DNA of 64,000 bases from Diphasiastrum complanatum (lineage: Eukaryota; Streptophyta; Lycopodiopsida; Lycopodiales; Lycopodiaceae), in the NCBI GenBank assembly GCA_029204225.1, contig CM055099.1:60487919-60551918 (forward strand), written 5' to 3'. The notes beneath the pieces are model-generated. The model was given only the letters and a program-made list of their open reading frames with translations, was not told the DNA's origin and ran no database searches. Each line of letters opens with the position of its first letter. The stretch's first letter is position 1. Both the position numbers and the translations under genes were made by a program. Positions 58,645 to 64,000 of the stretch are shown here, in pieces.

Positions 58645-60465
58645 ATGCAGATACCCCAGCTACACACTTTGGAGAACAGTTGATTGGACTTGCAGAAGCT
58701 CACTCTTTAGTCATTTTGAATGGCCTATCTTGATGGCCGTCATCATCCGTGTTTACCTGTCATCCGCACAGGGGTGGACACAGCGTTGTTGACTACTTCA
58801 TTGGCTCACTAGCCTTGATTCCATTTCTTCATACTTTTCATATTATGCACCCTACCATTTCTGATCACTCTCTATTGCTCCTGTCTCTGGGCCAAGCTAC
58901 TCTTGGTAAGGTTACGACACCTCATTCCATACGTTGCCATGCACAAAAACTCATCGATTCCTTGGACTCCTCTTCTTCTACCTTCTTTTGGAAGATGTTT
59001 TCTAAAAACTCATGTATGCCAGCTCCTATTGCCATTGAATCTTGGATTGACTATGCTGCAAAACTTTATACACTTGACTCTCCTTCCATTTCTCTCTCAC
59101 CGCGACCTTCAGAATTCACCCTTTTCACTCCGTCCATGATTGAAAACGCCATAAAAAATGGTCAAAACCATAAAGCCATTGATGTTGACTTTCTAAGTAT
59201 GGACTTTCTAAAACCTATCGCCCATATTGTTGCTCCATACATCTCCTACGTTTTTAACCAATCTGCTAATTTTGGCCTTCCCACACCTTGCTGTACTAAC
59301 TTGTTGCACGCTATACTTAAGGCTGGTGATCCTCTGAATGTAGACAACTATCGTACTATTATGATCAGTCACACTATGGCTAAGCTCTATGGTTCGGTTA
59401 TGCAGTCTATCATCAACTCTCATGCGAAGACAGAGGAGTTATATGCTATGGGACAGGCAGGTTATTCCACAGCGGACTAGATATTCATACTAAGGTGTAT
59501 CATTGAGGCGGCGAAGTTCAGGAAACAGAGAGTCTATTGCTGCTTTGTGGATTGTAGAGGCTATTTTTAGGATCATCACGTTCATTCACAGAGTCTCAGA
59601 GCTCGATTCTTCCAGATACGTGGTAGCGGCTTTTACATCCTCTGGCCGGGCAGCGGGCTAAGTCTTCATGGTTTCAATACGCTTCGGACTTTCTACATAG
59701 CTCAGGGCTTCCCGTTAGACCGAGTTATCTCTCTCAAAAGCAATCGTTTGGCCTGCGCTACCGCATTGGTCAGCTTCGGGTCTCTTCTCATCAGCTAGCT
59801 ATTGAGACCGGCAGATACACGGACACGCCACGACCATTACTGATCTGTCAGTATTGTACTCTACATGAGGTTGAGGATGAGTTTCACTTTATTTTCATAA
59901 GTCGAGCTTACTATGAGATCAGAGGCAGATACCACTGTCTCTATCGGGACACTCCACTCACGCTTGGTTCCTTGTTTGCCTATCCAGATGCGAGATGTGT
60001 TTGTTTACTTTTGCGAGAGATGTTCTCTTTGAGATCTTCACTTCTATCAGATGATCAGGATGTTGAACGTAGCCAGCCACATATTACACTTTTCTTTTAG
60101 AAAAGAGCTAGGGAGGATACTTCAGATAGTGAGATTGACATTCCAGCTCGTCGACCGAAGCTCCAGCGTCTTCGTCACCAGAGGCCACCATGTGCCTCAC
60201 ACCAGATCACACAGTTTTTCTCTCTCAGTTAGTGAGTTTTATTCCTCCGCGTAGCTAGTGGTTCAACTATTGCTTTTTGTACCCTCACCATAGCTGGAGG
60301 CTAAGCTTTGGTTTTTATTTCCAGTTTATCTCTGTTTTTTAGTTTTAGCTGAGAGAAATAAGTCCGACATGGACACTGCTCCTTTCTGATGTACTTTTTC
60401 TTTGTCTTATGTGCCCAAGGGTACTCTATAGACATTAATATATTCTATTCTATTCTATTCTCTCC

Positions 60466-60520
<55 letters not shown>
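58642..60520 (+). mobile_element. LINE copy 2: endonuclease end, RT start, C-terminus
   Basis: Begins directly after the CT tail of copy 1, inside the endonuclease. The open frame 58749-59480 has GHSVVDYFIGSLALIP and TISDHSLLLLS (endonuclease D-H end), then HAILKAGDPLNVDNYRTIMI (RT start). After RVYCCFVDCRG the RT middle is deleted. 59750-60050: LRVSSHQLAIETGRYTDTPR, CQYCTLHEVEDEFHFIF and SRAYYEIRGRYH, the usual zinc-like LINE end. 3' motif 60384-60440 (GTCTTATGTGCC, GACATTAAT), then TTCTA repeats, (CT)n and (TA)n. Confidence 0.88.
60441..60520. repeat. Compound microsatellite at LINE copy 2 end
   Basis: Four TTCTA-type units (60441-60460), then CT repeats to about 60487, then TA repeats to 60520. 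Confidence 0.93.
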
Positions 60521-60524
<4 letters not shown>

Positions 60525-61488
60525 ACATTAAGAAAACCATGGAGCGATCATTAAGATCCGTAGGTAGGATTTCTTTCACCGTTCCCCTCCCTTGAGAAGA
60601 CCAACCTCTCGCTGCCTAACGGTTTCTCCATCGCTGTTTTTACAGCCTCCAGATATCTAGCGGCTCCAAGGATTCAAGGATCCTCGGTGGGAAGTGATCA
60701 CTGTTGCAGCTCTTTGTTGCAATTCCATCATATTTTAGGCTCTTCTGCAATGCCTTGGCGTAAAGGGGCTGGTGCCACTACTCCTGAACCATTTTCCATT
60801 TCTAGCATTGCTTCTACGTCTTCCTCACAGATCCATCTTCCCCTTCTCCTTCTATGCCTATGGCAATACCCATTTCGCCATCGAATCCTATTATCAATAG
60901 CGAAGCTACTGTAGCTCTCCCTTTGACTCCAACTTCCCCAGCAGATTCTCTGTTGTCCTTTGCTGCATTTACTCTTCTTCATGAAGAACAACTCCGAATG
61001 TTCGAATATCTCAACAACCACAAAGAAATGTTGGCTTCACATGATTCTCTACTTCTAGTTGTGCAATCGCACCGCAAGAACCTAGAAGCTTCCATCGAAG
61101 AACTCAAGACTGAAGTTGCGGTTATCAAAAGCGATGCTCCTTCCCAAGTAGCTACTTTAGCTAAACTCCAACAACTTGAAAATCAGGTGCAGCACAGTAC
61201 CATACAGCTGTCCAAACTTGGGCAGATGTACTTAAAGGTAAATACAGTTCCTCCACCTCCACCGTCACCTTCATTTATCTCCGCCACGTTCATCAAGAGG
61301 TTGCCGCTCAGGTGTTGGAAACCTGTAAATGGTCTTTGTACCATATAATCCTGGCTATATAACTCTCTTCTTAGTTAGATTTATGTTAGTTATGTTGTTT
61401 TGACAGCACTGATCCGTCTGGTTGCCATCTTATCTGATGTACTGGTTCGTCTTATATGCCTTTTGGCGTGGAAAAGATGTTAATAAAG

Positions 61489-61548
<60 letters not shown>
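60521..61548 (+). mobile_element. LINE-tailed element 3 with coiled-coil ORF, no RT
   Basis: An ATG near 60750 (MPWRKGAGATTPEPF) and, in another frame, a 164-codon ORF at 60854-61348. Residues about 45-130 of the latter look coiled-coil (EEQLRMFEYLNNHKEML, KNLEASIEELKTEVAVI, LAKLQQLENQVQ), ending in a PPPPP stretch, as in retroelement ORF1/gag proteins. At 61431-61489 the same 3' motif (CGTCTTATATGCC, GTTAATAAAGC) leads to CT repeats (61491-61548). It may be a LINE that kept ORF1 and 3' end after internal deletion, or a non-autonomous partner. Confidence 0.6.
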
Positions 61549-61552
<4 letters not shown>

Positions 61553-64000
61553 CATGACAAGAGATCTAGTGTGTAGGGCTGAGACAAGATCTATGAGTGG
61601 TAGAGGATCCAACGGGGTTGCATGCTTATACAGGGAGTCACGACATTCCATCTTGGTGTTTCAGACATGACGAGCACACACGATACATATGGATTTGTAT
61701 ATTAGGACGAGGCATTGGTTTGGACAGGAACATCTTTGTAGCAGCATGCTATTCTCCTTCAGAATCTTCTTCTTTCATCAAGGCCACTAGCTCTCCTTAC
61801 ACTAATGTTCCCCCAGACTGTCAAATACTCAAAGCAAGGACATATACAGCTGACAGGTGTTTTTAATCCCAGGTCGCTTCACGTCAAGTTGATTTTCATA
61901 CAATTGCCGATAAGTTACATATACAAGCCCTTGATTGAGATGTTATGGGAGTCACCAAGATTTCAAAGGAAAAGCTGGGATCTTTCACTACATATGGGGA
62001 GTATTTGTTATAGCTATTATTGAGGCCAAATACAGGAGGGAGAGAGTCAATTAGTGTTTCATCGACTTCAGAAAAGCTTTTAACTATCTTTACTCATTCA
62101 AAGACTACGAGACTTAGGCTTTTCCACGGACATGGTGTTAGCAATTATGGCACTTTATGAGTGTTATGGGTTGTTTCAGAAGTGACATTGGCATCTTGAA
62201 GCAGATTTGAAGTACTACCTCCATGCCTTTTGTACCAGATGGGGTTTGGGGGTTGATATCATGAAGACCAATGTTATGGTATTCACAACATCCAAGACCT
62301 TCATGCAACCATAGTTGTGTTGTTCGTTCAAAGAACCGCGATTCGAACCGCCGGTTCGAACTGCCGGTTCGAACCGGCACGGTTCTAACTGTTTTTTTTT
62401 TTCAAATCGGAAAAAAAGAACTTGAATTGTTTTTTGAAAGAAAAAATGTTTCAAACCGTTTATTTTGGCATTTTCCAGAGAGAGAGAGAGAGAGAGCCTT
62501 TAGGGCTTTTTCGAGTGTTTCATTGTACATTATTACAATGTATGGTGTGACATTAATGTTTTGAGTGACGAGTAACAATGATCATTCTTTCTACTCATGT
62601 ATGGAAGTTGGTAGTTACTAGCTAATATCACAAATGATATCAGATAGATCATAGCTAAAACTGTTGGCAACAGATGGATCAAGAACCGTAAATCACAAGT
62701 GACAAGTATTGTCAGGTAACAGAGTTGCACATCAGGATTCAAATTTCACTATCGACTAATCACGAATTATAATGTACATGTTACCCATTAACACTAAGAA
62801 AGCACTTGTTTTTGACATAATTGAAGGGTAGAAACTAGAACCCTAAAAACAATTCGCCGGTTCTAATATGGAGAAGTCGATTCTTTCCCGATTCAAACAC
62901 GGTTCGAAAAGGCGATTCGAAAGGTACCATAAAACATTGCATGTAACGATAGGAGCTTATATTTGATTGGCTCCCATTGCAAGTAGTATCATCGTACACT
63001 TAGAAGTACTTTTTACAGTCCTATTTTTAGCATGAGACAAGCAGCTACAACAAGACTCGGAAAGGGTCACACTAAGTCCAATTGGAGAGGTTTTGTTTCT
63101 GTGAATTTATTTGGGAAACCCCACATAAGTGTCGACTTTTGATACCACTATTACGCCAATAGTCTTATATGCAGCACACGCATGGTGTCCAGGCCTTATG
63201 GATTGGGCTTGTATCTCTCATGTCTATAGATTACCATGTTATCACGTATGACATGGACCAAGCCTTTTGTCCCACAATAGATCATTTTAGTAGAATTTGT
63301 AGTCTCACCTCTATAGCTCAATGCCATCTTTCAGCTTATCATATACATACAGAGGGTTATGACATGTGGAGGTTATATGTGGAGGTTTGCTCACATCAAT
63401 TATATGTGGAGACTAGTCACTATCAAGGTATATGTGGAGACTAGTCGCTACCAAGGTATTCCTCACATGAGTAGGAATTGCCAATTATTCACGTTGAGCG
63501 AGGTGGAGACGAAGGAGCATTTCTTATTCAAATGCCCTGTTTATTATGGGATCAAGGGATGCTACCATTATCTTTCTGTGATTCTCCACTTACACTATGT
63601 TCACTAATCTCATATGTAGACCCGCGTTGTGTGACCCTGATGCTATGTGAGATGTTCCTCCTTTGTAGAGATATATGTCAAAGAGAGATCCAATATCGAC
63701 ACCAAGTCCCCCAAACCCAGACTACTTCCTTTTTCTCGAGGAGATGTTCCAAAGCAAACCTTGAGGATGAGACATTGTCAAAGGATGAGTCTAATATCCC
63801 TTCTAGAGACCTTCATTGGGACCGACGACAATGTATGGCTTTAAGAGCAAGTTTCATGGCTGCCAGGAGACCACGCCAATCCAGGGCTCATACGAGGAGA
63901 CCAATTGTTCCCTCTTCAGTACCTGCATCATCATCTATCCTTGCTTTCTTCAATAGGGTGGTCCATTGTACAACTCTACTTATATTGTATCCATTGTATC
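61549..64000 (+). mobile_element. LINE copy 4: endonuclease, RT scrap, C-terminus; interrupted
   Basis: Starts at the end of the CT tail. 61600-61880: GRGSNGVACLYRES, IFVAACYSPSESSSF and GHIQLTGVFNPR (endonuclease, with GDFN changed to GVFN). 62060-62280: CFIDFRKAFNYL, LAIMALYE and GLGVDIMKTNVMVFTTSKTF (RT). Interrupted by a hAT-like element 62310-62939. From 62948 it resumes; 63020-63110 matches copy 1 at 57320-57400. 63480-63590: NCQLFTLSEVETKEHFLFKC (C-terminal zinc-like motif). Continues past the window end. Confidence 0.85.
62310..62939. mobile_element. Small hAT-like non-autonomous element C with 8-bp target duplication
   Basis: 630 bp inside LINE copy 4. Flanks CATGCAAC (62302-62309) and CATGTAAC (62940-62947) are an 8-bp target duplication with one mismatch, the hAT length. 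Ends CATAGTTGTGTTG and, on the reverse strand, CAATGTTTTATGG. Subterminal repeats of GGTTCGAACCGG and CGATTCGAA type. Contains (AG)n at 62477-62496. No transposase. Confidence 0.75.

Noticed and set aside
58488-58703. Open frame with Arg-Glu repeat (also 61430-61651)
   Set aside because: It is the translation of the CT/GA microsatellite on the minus strand.

Overview
This is a plant nuclear window dominated by decayed transposable elements. It has no operons and no bacterial features. Long AT-rich stretches, GT-AG introns, Ty1/copia and chromodomain Ty3/gypsy retrotransposons primed by initiator-Met tRNA (primer sites TGGTATCAGAGC), LINEs and a plant-type hAT transposase remnant all point to a land plant. 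The one host gene is a TMC-like channel gene, and there is also a DUF3504/Crypton-type fragment. Neither is a typical angiosperm gene as far as I know, so a large-genome non-seed plant (fern, lycophyte or similar) is my inference.

Layout. 1-1290: gypsy RT/RNase H remnant (-). 1290-3260: LTR/leader-like DNA. 3262-4644: copia copy I (+). About 4850-8110: gypsy LTR, primer site, leader and intact gag (+). 8108-11600: copia copy II (+). 11612-14395: copia copy III (-), joined tail-in to copy II. 14396-15960: gypsy gag/protease (-). 16763-17940: DUF3504-like pseudogene (-). 18278-24085: copia element (-) with both LTRs, whose gag-protease-integrase core is inverted inside it; copia scraps flank it on both sides. 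24.8-28.5 kb: mostly unassigned. 28518-29700: gypsy gag/protease (-).

30415-54230 (-) is a split TMC-like (transmembrane channel-like) gene. I could join 12 exons by GT-AG sites with matching phase into 596 codons, ending in a stop. The 5' exons were not found. Three introns (8.9, 7.9 and 2.9 kb) carry most of the local transposon load: copia, gypsy, hAT, solo LTRs and small hAT-like elements.

55555-64000: an LTR with primer site and gag scrap, then four head-to-tail LINE pieces. Three of these end in a similar 3' motif followed by a (CT)n tail, and the next LINE starts at the end of each tail. A 630-bp hAT-like element with an 8-bp target duplication interrupts the last LINE.

No tRNA, rRNA or CRISPR was found. 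All retroelement coding regions except one gag are broken by stops, frameshifts or deletions.
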